A stretch of 64,000 nucleotides of DNA from Tenacibaculum sp. (GCA_022448525.1 JAKVCX010000006.1:186001-250000), one strand, 5' to 3'; shown: positions 47,689-57,009, numbered from the stretch's first letter. Notes: generated from the letters alone by a model not told the origin. Program-made: numbers and translations.

Positions 47689-48513
47689 TTATGGATTCCA
47701 AACTCCTGTTTTTACAGTTTCTTCGGCATATTTAGTAAAAGATGTAGCTTTTCTTCCTAAAATCCTTTCAATATCATGAGAAATCAATTGGTTATTTGGA
47801 TTGGTTAAAACATGACTAAATAAATATTCAATTAACCAAATAACATCTTCAGGAAGTTGCATTTGTCTCATTCCGTCAACATATTGTTCTAAAGTGATTG
47901 GGAAGAAATTAAGTTCTCTTTTACTTACCTTACCAATTGTTGTAACAATGTCTTTAAATGTAATTAATTCCGGGCCTGTAACTTCAATGATTTCTCCATT
48001 GAAATTATCATTTAATAGAACTTCTGTTGCTACTTCTGCAATATCATCGGCGTCTACATAAGGAATTAAAACATCAGACATCGGTAAGGCAACATTTCCT
48101 GAAAGGATTGGATCTAAGAAAAAACTTTCACTCCAGTTTTGATTGAACCATGAAGCTCTAACTATTGTGTGCTCTAAGCCTGAATTCGCAACAATTTGCT
48201 CACAAGCTTCAGCTTCTACTTCTCCTTTTCCTGATAAAAGAACTACTTTTTTTACACCTAATTCTTTGGCTAAAGTGGTTAAACTTTGAATGGCTTCTTT
48301 GGCTCCAGGAATAGCTAAGTCTGGATAATAGGTAACGTACATTCTTTCAATTCCTTCTAATGATTTTACCCAAGTACTTTTATCATTCCAATCGAAGCCA
48401 GGTGTTGCATTTCTAGATCCGATTCTAGGTTCAATTCCTTTGTTTTTTAATTGTTCTACTACTCGGCGACCAGTTTTACCAGTTCCTCCGATAACTAAAA
48501 TATTTGTATTCAT
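47689..48513 (-). CDS. NmrA-like NAD(P)-binding oxidoreductase
   Basis: 274 residues. The Rossmann start is LVIGGTGKTGRRVVEQLKNKG (GxxGxxG), with the family segments VVLLSGKGEVEAEACEQIVANSGLEHTIVRASWFNQNWSESF and a VTGPELITFKDI C-terminal strand. It is an atypical SDR of the quinone-oxidoreductase/NmrA type. It is last in a three-gene run behind an AraC regulator with a DUF1772 and a small membrane protein, which hints at a stress or xenobiotic response. Catalytic substrate unknown. Confidence 0.87.
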   Translation of the reverse strand: MNTNILVIGGTGKTGRRVVEQLKNKGIEPRIGSRNATPGFDWNDKSTWVKSLEGIERMYVTYYPDLAIPGAKEAIQSLTTLAKELGVKKVVLLSGKGEVEAEACEQIVANSGLEHTIVRASWFNQNWSESFFLDPILSGNVALPMSDVLIPYVDADDIAEVATEVLLNDNFNGEIIEVTGPELITFKDIVTTIGKVSKRELNFFPITLEQYVDGMRQMQLPEDVIWLIEYLFSHVLTNPNNQLISHDIERILGRKATSFTKYAEETVKTGVWNP

Positions 48514-48526
48514 AATTGTTTGTGTT

Positions 48527-49006
48527 TTATTTTTTTATAAAAATTGAGATAAGTAATAATAGAAATGATATGAAGCCGGCAATCGTTCTGACGTTATGAA
48601 AGCCATTCCAATATCTTTCATAATAGGTTCTAAAACTTTTCAGTTCAGAAAGGTTTAATGCTTTAAGATTGAGAGCGTCTAATTCATTGTTTAAAGGAAC
48701 ATTTCCAAAAGCTGTAAATCCGAAAGTTCCAACGGTGTATATAAGCATCGCAGATAATACTAACCAAAATGCAGGTTTATGATTAAACTGAGTTATGGTG
48801 TTTATTACTAAGAAAACCAGGCTTCCAAAAAATACAGCAAAGAATACAGGATTTAGTATTTCCTTATTGATACTTTGCATGGTTTCCAAGTAGGTAATAT
48901 CTGTAAGTTTTTTAGTTCCTGGAATAACTGAAACTGACCATGCGAAAAAGATTCCTGCAGACATAGCAGTTAATACAACAGTAACAAAAAAGATGATCGT
49001 TTTCAT
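48527..49006 (-). CDS. DUF1772 (anthrone oxygenase-like) membrane protein
   Basis: 159 residues with four hydrophobic helices. The pattern AGIFFAWSVSVIPGTKKLTDITYLETMQSINKEILNPVFF, then NVPLNNELDAL and RTYYERYWNGFHNVRTIAGFISF, is characteristic of DUF1772. Some fungal relatives are anthrone oxygenases; bacterial ones are mostly uncharacterised. Its start overlaps the end of the upstream membrane protein by 4 bases, and 13 bases separate it from the NmrA-like gene, so the three are coupled. Confidence 0.85.
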   Translation of the reverse strand: MKTIIFFVTVVLTAMSAGIFFAWSVSVIPGTKKLTDITYLETMQSINKEILNPVFFAVFFGSLVFLVINTITQFNHKPAFWLVLSAMLIYTVGTFGFTAFGNVPLNNELDALNLKALNLSELKSFRTYYERYWNGFHNVRTIAGFISFLLLLISIFIKK

Positions 49007-49395
49007 GCTTGTTGTTTTTTAATGAAATAGTTGCCAGAGTACGTTGTGATGAAGTAGAATTCTACCATGATGATGTAAAACATAGGGTTACTAAAGAATT
49101 CAGCATAACTTCCACCCGCCGGAATAATAAACATAGGAACAGTGATGATCATATCTAAGAGAGCGGCTGTTCCCATAAAAATGAAGGCCAAGTTTGATGG
49201 AGTAATACTTCCTTTTTTATAGTAGACGAAAGTTCCTAAACAGACTGATGGAATAATTGCGAGAACCAAAGTAATGTTAGCTTGTAAATCTGGATTGCTC
49301 AAAACAGAAAACGAATAGGATAGGAGAAAAGCGGTAACGCCTAATATCCAAACTAGAATAGCGGAAAGAATTGCTCTTGTTTTATTGTGAATCAT
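49003..49395 (-). CDS. Small four-helix membrane protein, family not recognised
   Basis: 130 residues, about four TM helices (AILVWILGVTAFLLSYSFSVL, ITLVLAIIPSVCLGTFVYY, LAFIFMGTAALLDMIITVPMF, MFYIIMVEFYFITTYS). It resembles small membrane proteins of the DUF5367 kind; I cannot confirm the family. It is the first gene after the AraC regulator and its own promoter with candidate operators lies in the 89-bp gap. Confidence 0.7.
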   Translation of the reverse strand: MIHNKTRAILSAILVWILGVTAFLLSYSFSVLSNPDLQANITLVLAIIPSVCLGTFVYYKKGSITPSNLAFIFMGTAALLDMIITVPMFIIPAGGSYAEFFSNPMFYIIMVEFYFITTYSGNYFIKKQQA

Positions 49396-49418
49396 AATTT
49401 TACTTTTTAATTATGATA

Positions 49419-49426
49419 CAAAACTA
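49419..49426 (-). promoter_or_regulatory. Candidate -7 promoter box (TAGTTTTG)
   Basis: A perfect TAnnTTTG match on the minus strand, 23 bases before the ATG at 49395. Its upstream flank is occupied by the palindrome at 49428-49448. Confidence 0.5.
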
Positions 49427-49427
49427 T

Positions 49428-49448
49428 AGTGACTGTAAAACAGTCACT
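49428..49448. promoter_or_regulatory. Perfect palindrome between AraC gene and promoter
   Basis: AGTGACTG and CAGTCACT pair around TAAAA. It touches the -7 box on one side and the direct repeats on the other. It could be an operator in the -33/-7 spacer, or a weak terminator of the AraC gene (ATAGTTTT follows on the minus strand). Confidence 0.55.
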
Positions 49449-49482
49449 TATTCGAAAAGAACAATGATTTATTCGAAAAGAA
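49448..49482. promoter_or_regulatory. Two 14-bp direct repeats, AraC-type operator
   Basis: TTATTCGAAAAGAA occurs at 49448-49461 and again at 49469-49482, start-to-start 21 bp (two helical turns), the layout of AraC-family half-sites. It lies just downstream of the AraC stop codon and just upstream of the promoter of the next operon. Confidence 0.6.
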
Positions 49483-49484
49483 TT

Positions 49485-50339
49485 TTATACTTGACTTGGC
49501 CTGTAACCAAACTTTTTTTCAAAGGCATTTGAGAAAGATCCTAAACTATCATAACCAACTGCCCAAGCAGCTTCTTGAATAGTTTTTTGTTCTTTCTTAA
49601 TAAGATTATACGCTTTTTTTAATCGCTCATTTTGAAGATATTTAAAAACAGGAACTCCAAATTGTGCTTTAAATTCTTTCTTAAGTTTATTGGTATTCGT
49701 TCCTATTTTCTGAGCGAGTTCTGTTAATGAAGGTGGATTTTCTAAATCTGCAAGTAATATTTCCTGAGCGAGATTTATTTTTTCTAATTGAGAGGTTTCA
49801 ATTATCGTAGATTTTTGACTTGCAAGTTGCCCAAAATAATGAGATAACAGTGCACTCATATGACTCTTATAAAACATCATTTTAATTCCGCCTTCATAAG
49901 AATTGTTGAAGAACTGTTCTACCAAAACAAACATCTCTGGAGTCATTTTAAAAACGGGACCTTCAACATAGTGATCTTTTGGATGTACTAATTGTGATAA
50001 AAATTGTTCTAGAAATTCTCCTTCACCATTCGGAAGTTTATCTAGATTTCTAACGGTAGTAGCAATTACCAAACATTGTAATGGTTTTTCGTTGGAAACA
50101 TGATGTTCAAAAGCAACTTTTTCATCTGCATAAAAAGACAGAATCATTCCTTTAGTTTGTTGAAATTCTTTGGTCTTTCCATCATATTTGACTTTCAATC
50201 CAACATCACCAGAACCGTAAAAGGCAATAGCTATAACAGGCTCGTCGAAATAACAGGTATCTACGAGATTTGTACTATTAGTAGTTGCTTCCTCTAATAG
50301 AATTGTACAATCGTTTATGTCTATAATTTCACGATTCAT
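49485..50339 (-). CDS. AraC-family transcriptional regulator (module 1)
   Basis: 284 residues. The N-terminal ~180 residues form an uncharacterised sensory domain. The C-terminal ~100 residues hold two helix-turn-helix units: SLTELAQKIGTNTNKLKKEFKAQFGVPVFKYLQ and TIQEAAWAVGYDSLGSFSNAFEKKFGYRPS, as in AraC/XylS. It probably activates the small operon that starts 89 bases beyond its stop, where direct repeats with AraC spacing lie. The N-domain differs from the other AraC gene of the window. Effector unknown. Confidence 0.9.
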   Translation of the reverse strand: MNREIIDINDCTILLEEATTNSTNLVDTCYFDEPVIAIAFYGSGDVGLKVKYDGKTKEFQQTKGMILSFYADEKVAFEHHVSNEKPLQCLVIATTVRNLDKLPNGEGEFLEQFLSQLVHPKDHYVEGPVFKMTPEMFVLVEQFFNNSYEGGIKMMFYKSHMSALLSHYFGQLASQKSTIIETSQLEKINLAQEILLADLENPPSLTELAQKIGTNTNKLKKEFKAQFGVPVFKYLQNERLKKAYNLIKKEQKTIQEAAWAVGYDSLGSFSNAFEKKFGYRPSQV

Positions 50340-50370
50340 TGCACTGTTATAAACTAGTATCGACTAGAAA

Positions 50371-52719
50371 TTAATCTAAAATCAATTTATATTTTGAGTT
50401 TTCAAGTACTTTTTCTTGAGAAATCCAATATGGAATCCACGCATTATTCTTCCAGATTTCCACTTGAGATTTATAATATGGATGGAATATTCTAGCTGAA
50501 TTTCCTCCCGCAAGAGCTCCCATAAACTTTTCAGAATCGCTTAAATCTGCAACCATTCTGAACGAACTAAACCAACCGGTATCAAAGTTGAGGTCTTTTG
50601 TTTTTTTATACATTCCTCTATTTATGGTTTGATTAGAACCACTTTTAGGGAATTCTTCAAAACCAAGTAAAGATTTACCAAAACCATCTTGACGAATTGG
50701 GCTGGCGAAATATATTTTATGAATTTTACCCCAAGTCCATTCTTTGGAATTAGAACCAATTTCTTTAGTAAGATACTTTGAAGTCATAATTCCAGCTTGA
50801 ACAATTAAGTCATCTAATGTTTCAACTTCAGGAGTAGTGATGTTATCTATAACTTTGTGATTCGTAACAATGAAATCATCTAATTTTTGCATCCAGTAAT
50901 ATCCGCTACTCCAGAATGTATCTTCTAATTCATCGGGTAATTCATCGTTTAAAATTAGAGTTGCCAAATATTCATACAATACATTATAAACAGCTCCACC
51001 TTGCGCATTTACATCATCAACATAATTCCAGTTATTTAAGATTTCTCCTAATTCTTTTGTTTCGTCATTTTTGTTCAGAGCAGCTACAAAAATAGGTGCT
51101 AATCTTTCCGCTTGCATGCTTTTACAATCAAGAATTAGTTGCCATAATTCATCCTTACTAAACTTGCGGTTTTCACCTAAAACCTCTTTGATTCTTAAGT
51201 AACGATAATTCGGTGAGAAATGCTCTGAGTAATAAAAAGGATAATCATCAGGACGTGTATCATGATTTGCTGTTGCTACCCAATTTTTCTCAGGATTTAT
51301 CATATGCGGCATACTATCTTTAGGAATAAATTCATCAAAAGTTTTACTTTCTTTAATCATTCCTTGACTGTTTACCCTTTTAGGAATAAGACCTGTGGCT
51401 TGATGTGCAATATTCCCTTCTACATCTCCAAAAACAAAGTTGAAAAACATATTATCTACTCCGAATAATGCTTCCCTGAATTCAGATACATTTTTAGATT
51501 CTAAAAAACGTTCAAAACCAATAGACTTACTTTTTGAATAGGCAAGTGACCATTGTAAACTAACAATATCTTGAGTCATAATTCCAAAAACGTCAAAATC
51601 GGAAATTATTGGACCACGAACTGTTGATCGAACTTCAATTACAACATCTTCGCCATCTTTAACTTTTATAGTTTCTTTTCTTTTCGCAATTGGAAGTTTT
51701 TCCTCTCCTGCAAAATAGAAATCGCCTTCGATTTTTTCTATAAATAAATCTTGACTATCACCATAACCATTAGTAATTCCAAAAGAAACAAACTCGTTAC
51801 GACCACCAAGAATACCAGGAATACCTGGAATTGCAATTCCAGCACTTTTAAATTCTGGACATGACAAACCAATAGGATGGAAAATTCCAGGAAGTAATCT
51901 AGAATCAACATGAGGATCATTACAAACAATAACTTTACCTGAAGCTGATTTTTTACCAGAAACTGCCCAGTTGTTCGAACCAAATTCAGGAAGTGGTAAT
52001 AATGTTGGAGTCATTTTCGTAGGCTCAACATTTAGTTTTTCTGAAAGAGCAGCATTAATCTTATTGAAATCAATAAGTAATGTTTTTGTTCTATCAGGGT
52101 TTATGTTTAGTGGAAATGTGTTTTTATCTAAAGTAGATTTTGCAGCAAGATTTAATGTTAGAATTTCATCCTCCATATCTCTACCATGAGTAAAACCTAT
52201 AAATAGGATAATATTCATAATATCTAGAGGTTGAATTTCTGATGGTTGGATACCAAGTAGACTTAATTCTACAGGAAATTCATTTGAGCTAGTTGAAAGG
52301 TATTCATTAAAACCTTCGCAGTACCAAGTCAAAAAATCTACAGATTCCTTATTTAAGTTAGCAAAGCTATTTTTTGCAAGTTGAGGTAAATTAAAAACTC
52401 GCATTTTAATATCGGATTGTACCATTGAAGGTCCGATTATTTCTGCTAATTTTCCTTTAATTAGTGCTCTATAAAATTCTATTTGGAAAAGACGATCTTG
52501 AGCAGATACAAACCCTTGTCCTCTAATTACATCTGCTTTATTCTTTGCAACAACATACGGAACACCATTTTCATCTCTATGAATTTGTATTGGAGCGGTG
52601 TTTTTTGAAATTTGTAAAGTTCCTTCTCTTTTAAAGTTGTTGATATTGGAAATATAAACAACTACAGCAATTATTATGAGAATTAAAATTGAAGCAAAAA
52701 TTAGTTTGCCTTTTTTCAT
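50371..52719 (-). CDS. Penicillin acylase family (Ntn-hydrolase) enzyme
   Basis: 782 residues. An N-terminal hydrophobic segment (about 6-23) anchors or exports it. The processing site and nucleophile are GSNNWAVSGKKSASGK: S248 would become the N-terminus of the beta chain after autocleavage. The alpha part contains GFVSAQDRLFQIEFYRALIKGKLAEIIG, and the C-terminal part FPKSGSNQTINRG and GFRMVADL-like strands. Family members deacylate beta-lactams, N-acyl homoserine lactones or other amides in the periplasm; which one is not visible. The AraC gene begins 31 bases downstream. Confidence 0.9.
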   Translation of the reverse strand: MKKGKLIFASILILIIIAVVVYISNINNFKREGTLQISKNTAPIQIHRDENGVPYVVAKNKADVIRGQGFVSAQDRLFQIEFYRALIKGKLAEIIGPSMVQSDIKMRVFNLPQLAKNSFANLNKESVDFLTWYCEGFNEYLSTSSNEFPVELSLLGIQPSEIQPLDIMNIILFIGFTHGRDMEDEILTLNLAAKSTLDKNTFPLNINPDRTKTLLIDFNKINAALSEKLNVEPTKMTPTLLPLPEFGSNNWAVSGKKSASGKVIVCNDPHVDSRLLPGIFHPIGLSCPEFKSAGIAIPGIPGILGGRNEFVSFGITNGYGDSQDLFIEKIEGDFYFAGEEKLPIAKRKETIKVKDGEDVVIEVRSTVRGPIISDFDVFGIMTQDIVSLQWSLAYSKSKSIGFERFLESKNVSEFREALFGVDNMFFNFVFGDVEGNIAHQATGLIPKRVNSQGMIKESKTFDEFIPKDSMPHMINPEKNWVATANHDTRPDDYPFYYSEHFSPNYRYLRIKEVLGENRKFSKDELWQLILDCKSMQAERLAPIFVAALNKNDETKELGEILNNWNYVDDVNAQGGAVYNVLYEYLATLILNDELPDELEDTFWSSGYYWMQKLDDFIVTNHKVIDNITTPEVETLDDLIVQAGIMTSKYLTKEIGSNSKEWTWGKIHKIYFASPIRQDGFGKSLLGFEEFPKSGSNQTINRGMYKKTKDLNFDTGWFSSFRMVADLSDSEKFMGALAGGNSARIFHPYYKSQVEIWKNNAWIPYWISQEKVLENSKYKLILD

Positions 52720-52801
52720 ATTGGGTCGAGTTTATCTAAAATAAGATTACTAAGATAGTTTATTATTCATTTATAGGTTGTTGTACTTTAATTAATTAAC
52801 A

Positions 52802-53209
52802 TTATTTGTTCGTCATGGCTAAAATTGTTTGGATAACTTCTCTTCGATCGGTTGTTGCTTTTTGAATGAAGTCTTTCGAAACCGCTAAGTTTTCATCATA
52901 TTTAGCAGACCATAAAATTATTTCAATAAGAACGGGAATTAAGTCTTTTCCTTTTGGAGTTAATGAATACTCTTTTTGAGTCTTTATTTTCTCATACACT
53001 TTAGATTTAATAATACCTGCAGCCTCTAATTTCTTCAACCTATCGGATAAAATATTGGTAGCTATTTTTTCCTTTGATTTAAGGAATTCCTTGTAGAATT
53101 TTTTTTGATCGAATACCAAATCTCTAATGACTAATAAACTCCACTTATCACCAAATAATTCTAAGGCATAACTGATAGGACAATCTGATCGGGTTATATT
53201 TTTTTTCAT
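52802..53209 (-). CDS. HxlR-family transcriptional regulator
   Basis: The start is set at the ATG at 53209 (MKKNITRSDCPISYALELFGDKW); the frame also opens with GTG at 53215, which would overlap the operator. About 135 residues. The conserved Cys in RSDCPI, the winged helix FLKSKEKIATNILSDRLKKLEAAGIIKSKVYE and YSLTPKGKDLIPVLIEIILWS are diagnostic of HxlR. Members sense thiol-reactive or quinone stress through that Cys (family knowledge). It is divergent from an NTF2-like gene and flanked by two matching palindromes. Confidence 0.9.
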   Translation of the reverse strand: MKKNITRSDCPISYALELFGDKWSLLVIRDLVFDQKKFYKEFLKSKEKIATNILSDRLKKLEAAGIIKSKVYEKIKTQKEYSLTPKGKDLIPVLIEIILWSAKYDENLAVSKDFIQKATTDRREVIQTILAMTNK

Positions 53210-53213
53210 ATTC

Positions 53214-53230
53214 ACTTGTTTTTTGCAAGT
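53214..53230. promoter_or_regulatory. HxlR-type operator 1
   Basis: ACTTG-N7-CAAGT at 53214-53230, ending 5 bases upstream of the preferred HxlR ATG (53209). The same half-site spacing recurs in operator 2, 31 bp away (about three helical turns). Confidence 0.65.
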
Positions 53231-53245
53231 AAGCTCATATATTTG

Positions 53246-53260
53246 CTTGCATAATGCAAG
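53246..53260. promoter_or_regulatory. HxlR-type operator 2
   Basis: A perfect palindrome, CTTGCATAATGCAAG, sharing CTTG-N7-CAAG with operator 1. It covers the TTG at 53247-53249, which is 20 bases ahead of a TATTTTAG -7-like box (53270-53277) for the NTF2-like gene, so binding would block that promoter. Confidence 0.7.
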
Positions 53261-53286
53261 TTAATTAAATATTTTAGACTAATCGT

Positions 53287-53766
53287 ATGGATACATTAAA
53301 AATCAATTTTCAAGAATTAAAGAGAGATACTTGGACAGAAGAAGAAACTAATAACGCGAAATTAGTAGTTGATTTTATCCAAAATATTATGAATAATCAT
53401 GATTTTGATTATATCAGAAAAACATTTGGCACTCACAAATACAAGCAGCATAACCAAAGTATGGTTGATGGATTAGAAGGAGTATTAGAGGTTATTTCTG
53501 GTTTCGCTAAAAAGTATCAAGATTATGTATATGATGTAAAGCATATTTATGCAGATGGTTCTTTTATAACAGTTCATTCACATGCGACTAACAATAAGAA
53601 ACATCGAGGAAATCCGAAAAAAGGATTAAATATTATGGATGTTTGGAAAGTAGAAAACGGAGAAATTATAGAACATTGGGATGCTGTCCAGCCTATTCAT
53701 AGTTCGATGCGATTTCTTTTTTGGATGATTGGTGGAAAATTTAAGAACAACAATACATATTTTTAA
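53287..53766 (+). CDS. NTF2-like / SnoaL-type protein
   Basis: 159 residues with an NTF2-like fold: LVVDFIQNIMNNHDFDYIRKTFG, YKQHNQSMVDGLEGVLEVISGF, FITVHSHATNNKKHRG, LNIMDVWKVENGEIIEHWDAVQPI. The His and Asp residues (YKQHN, EHWD) are typical ligand positions. No signal peptide. Divergent from HxlR and under the two operators, so it is the probable effector of that switch. Exact reaction unknown. Confidence 0.85.
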   Translation: MDTLKINFQELKRDTWTEEETNNAKLVVDFIQNIMNNHDFDYIRKTFGTHKYKQHNQSMVDGLEGVLEVISGFAKKYQDYVYDVKHIYADGSFITVHSHATNNKKHRGNPKKGLNIMDVWKVENGEIIEHWDAVQPIHSSMRFLFWMIGGKFKNNNTYF

Positions 53767-53788
53767 AAATTAGATTTTAAGACATAAA

Positions 53789-53811
53789 AAACCAGCATTT
53801 TTTGCTGGTTT
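53789..53811. terminator. Bidirectional terminator
   Basis: AAACCAGCA (53789-53797) pairs with TGCTGGTTT (53803-53811) around five T. It lies between the convergent NTF2-like gene and the Oar-like receptor. Confidence 0.85.
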
Positions 53812-53837
53812 ATATATATATGTAGAATTATACTTTT

Positions 53838-56800
53838 TTAAAACGAATACTTCAATCCTAATTGTGCTTTCCATCTTGAATTAATCACGTCAAGAACCCA
53901 AGGTTTTGCATTTTCATCTAGTGTGAATTGATATATAGGTTGATTGTTTTGCACTCCTTGAAATTCTAATAAGTTAAAGTTTGAATTTACAACATTAGGT
54001 ACAAAAACTAAACGTCCCCAGTTTTTATTTAACAGGTTCAATACATTAAACACATCAAAGCTTACTTGTAAATTATCGTTGTTTTTAAATGGAATATTCA
54101 ATACGAATTTTGCATCTAATTGATGATTCCAAGGAGTTCTTCCTCCATTTCTTTCGGCATAACTTCCTCTATTTTCTCTCAAATAGTCATTATTATTAAT
54201 GAAGTTGTCTAATCGGGTCCATTGTTCTTGAGCAGAAACCAAAACATTTCCGTTGGTATCTGTAATATCTGCTAATTGAATTTCACTTTGGTTTGCAGGA
54301 ATATATACTAAATCATTTCTTGAAGATCCATCTCTATTTACATCTCCTTGATAAACCACAGAATATGGACTTCCTGATGTTCCTGTGTATAATGCAGAAA
54401 CTTGTAGTTGATAGTTATTCTTAAAATCAAAATTATAACTATGAGAAGAAACAATTTTATGACGAAGATCAAAGTTAGAAAAAGACACATCTGGATCATG
54501 TGAATTTATAGCTTGATTCCATTCGAAGTTTGCTGCAGACGAATTACGAACTGTACTGGAAACATCTTTACTTTTCCCATTCGTGTATCCTAAGAAACCA
54601 GCATAATTTTCTGTTTCTTTTGAAAGTCCGAAATTGATATTGTAACGATATCCTCTATTGGTATTGTTTAATAAAAACACATTGGTAAAATCATCGTTTA
54701 CTCGAGTTCCATTGTAAAATAAACGATTGTCTGCTCCTGAATAATTTCCAAATTCTTGACGTCTATTTATCGATTGAAAAAAGATTCCTTTCAAGACATC
54801 TGTATAGGTTGCTTCTACAGAAAAACGAAAGTTTTGAGGAAGCTTGGCTTCAAAACTTAATCGAGTTTTCCACTCTCTTGGCAATTCAAAATCGTTGTCA
54901 ATTAAGTTGATTTCGGTTAATCCTGGTTGTTGATTGGCTAAGACACCTAGATTTTCTTCTAATTTAACAACATTCCCATTTGGTCGGATATCAACATTAA
55001 AATAATCAGTTCCAGAAATGTATTCAGCATACGCAAACCATAAATATGGAATTCTTCCCGTAAATAATCCGCTTCCTCCACTAAGTGTATACTTTTTATC
55101 TTCATCTAACGTGTAGGTGAAACTTACTCTTGGATTGATATGTGGATTCACATCAATTTTATTAGTAAACTGACTAAATTCTGGAGTATTGGTAACTAAA
55201 GGACTTAAAGGTAAATCGTCTAATAACAATTGATTGTCTAAACGAACACCCGCATTTAAAGTAAATTTATCGTTGATTTTAATTTTATCCTGAATGTAAA
55301 AAGCAGTGGTAAGTACATCTATTGTAGCTGATGGCTGGCTATTTACAAAGTCGAAAGTATTATTGGAAACATGATAAACTCCACGAATTCTTGAAGGCAT
55401 ATCATTTAAAAAATCGTCAACAGAATTGTAAGCCCAACGTCCATTCCAAGCAGTTAAAAAACCATAATCAATATCATTATATTGCAATAATAATCCACCC
55501 GTAATGGTATGATTGTTTTTATAATATGTGAGCTTATCCGTTAATTGAAAAGTATTCAAGTTGGTGTTATAAATAGATGCTTCTCTATATGTTCCTGCGA
55601 AAATTCTATTTGAAGAATCATTGATTTCTAAATGTGGAAAAACACGACCATCGTAAGAGCGATCTTCTTTTACTTTGTTATAACCTAAAGTTAAGATATT
55701 AGAAGTGTTTTCTGATAAACTAGAATTTAGCTCGAAAGTTGTACTATTTAAAATGCTGTTATGGCGATATCCCTGATTCCCAAAATTAAATACTGCCTGA
55801 TTCCATTCTAAATTGTCTGCGAAACTTTTTACAAAATTGTTTCTTAAAGTTAGTTTGTGATTTTCAGATAAATTATAATCTAATCTCGCGAATATTTTCG
55901 TTGAAGCAGTTTGAATATCAGCATTCTCAAAAGCACCTGGATCATAATTATAATCGTTTCTTAACTTATCTGCAATGGCAATTACTGTAGCCTGATCAAT
56001 GTTAGATGCATTGGTTCCAGGAGCTCCTAATACTGGAGTTTTACTTATTGCTTGCTCTACATTTACATAATAGAATAGTTTATCTTTTTGAATCGTGCCA
56101 CCTAAACCAGCTCCAAATTGCACATCATAAAAGCTATCAACATTTTGTTCATTTCCTTCTGCGAATTTTCCAATTAAAAGTTGATTGTTTCCATATCCGT
56201 AAATTTCACCTTGAGTTTTATTAGTACCGTTTTTGGTTACTACATTAATATTTGCTCCAGTAAAGTTTCCGATACTAACATCAAACGGAGATGTTTTTAC
56301 AGAAAGTTCTTTAATGGCTCCAAAACTTATAGGCTGACTCCTAGAAAGACTTCCAGGTGTTCCATTAGCAGATGATCCTGAAGCTCCACTTGCAGGTTCT
56401 TGAAAACCAACTACATCATTACTTGCAATTCCATCCACATTAAAGTTGTTAAAACGATTACTTGCACCACCGAATGAATTTAAATTTGCATCCGATAAAT
56501 TACGCGTTAAATCTTGCACACTTCTGCTAATTGATGGAGTTTTAAGCAATTGTTCCGTAGAAATATTTCTAGTTTTTTTAGTTACAGAAGAATTTATGAC
56601 TACTTCATCAAGAGCAGTACTTTCTTCAGTTAATACGATATCTAAAGTTGTTGTTTTTCCTAAGTTGATTTCAATATTAGATTTCTGATATGTGTGAAAA
56701 CCGATAAATTGAATTTCTAATCGATATTGATTTCCAGGAGGAATATTGGCTATCAAATAATGACCAGATTCTTGAGAGGTTGTGGTGTATTTTGAGTTGG

Positions 56801-56945
56801 TATCTAAATCAGTAAGAATAACGGCTGCATAAGGAACAGAAGTTTTCGTGTTGTCCGTAATTTTTCCTTCTAGAACACCTGTAGTTTCTTGTGCAAAAGT
56901 GAATTGTATCGTAAATAATAAAACTATAAAAATTGAAATTTTCAT
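53838..56945 (-). CDS. Oar-like TonB-dependent receptor
   Basis: 1035 residues. Signal peptide MKISIFIVLLFTIQFTFAQ, carboxypeptidase-like domain at about 24-110 (LEGKITDNTKTSVPYAAVIL, QYRLEIQFIGFHTYQ), then plug (SISRSVQDLTRNLSDAN, FNVDGIASNDVVGF, SPFDVSIGNFTGANINVVTKNGTN) and a large barrel ending WKAQLGLKYSF. This pattern is the OmpA-related/Oar subgroup of TonB receptors rather than SusC. Ligand unknown. Its nearest upstream neighbour is a DUF2064 protein, then an AraC module, so a link to the arsenosugar genes is possible but not shown. Confidence 0.9.
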   Translation of the reverse strand: MKISIFIVLLFTIQFTFAQETTGVLEGKITDNTKTSVPYAAVILTDLDTNSKYTTTSQESGHYLIANIPPGNQYRLEIQFIGFHTYQKSNIEINLGKTTTLDIVLTEESTALDEVVINSSVTKKTRNISTEQLLKTPSISRSVQDLTRNLSDANLNSFGGASNRFNNFNVDGIASNDVVGFQEPASGASGSSANGTPGSLSRSQPISFGAIKELSVKTSPFDVSIGNFTGANINVVTKNGTNKTQGEIYGYGNNQLLIGKFAEGNEQNVDSFYDVQFGAGLGGTIQKDKLFYYVNVEQAISKTPVLGAPGTNASNIDQATVIAIADKLRNDYNYDPGAFENADIQTASTKIFARLDYNLSENHKLTLRNNFVKSFADNLEWNQAVFNFGNQGYRHNSILNSTTFELNSSLSENTSNILTLGYNKVKEDRSYDGRVFPHLEINDSSNRIFAGTYREASIYNTNLNTFQLTDKLTYYKNNHTITGGLLLQYNDIDYGFLTAWNGRWAYNSVDDFLNDMPSRIRGVYHVSNNTFDFVNSQPSATIDVLTTAFYIQDKIKINDKFTLNAGVRLDNQLLLDDLPLSPLVTNTPEFSQFTNKIDVNPHINPRVSFTYTLDEDKKYTLSGGSGLFTGRIPYLWFAYAEYISGTDYFNVDIRPNGNVVKLEENLGVLANQQPGLTEINLIDNDFELPREWKTRLSFEAKLPQNFRFSVEATYTDVLKGIFFQSINRRQEFGNYSGADNRLFYNGTRVNDDFTNVFLLNNTNRGYRYNINFGLSKETENYAGFLGYTNGKSKDVSSTVRNSSAANFEWNQAINSHDPDVSFSNFDLRHKIVSSHSYNFDFKNNYQLQVSALYTGTSGSPYSVVYQGDVNRDGSSRNDLVYIPANQSEIQLADITDTNGNVLVSAQEQWTRLDNFINNNDYLRENRGSYAERNGGRTPWNHQLDAKFVLNIPFKNNDNLQVSFDVFNVLNLLNKNWGRLVFVPNVVNSNFNLLEFQGVQNNQPIYQFTLDENAKPWVLDVINSRWKAQLGLKYSF

Positions 56946-57009
56946 GTTTGTAATAATGTGTTTCAGTAAATGAATTGGTTTGAGTTTCAGTCACGATAAT
57001 TCTATGGTA

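Noticed and set aside
53811..53822. TA dinucleotide tract after the NTF2-like terminator
   Set aside because: Too short for a meaningful microsatellite and expected in this base composition.
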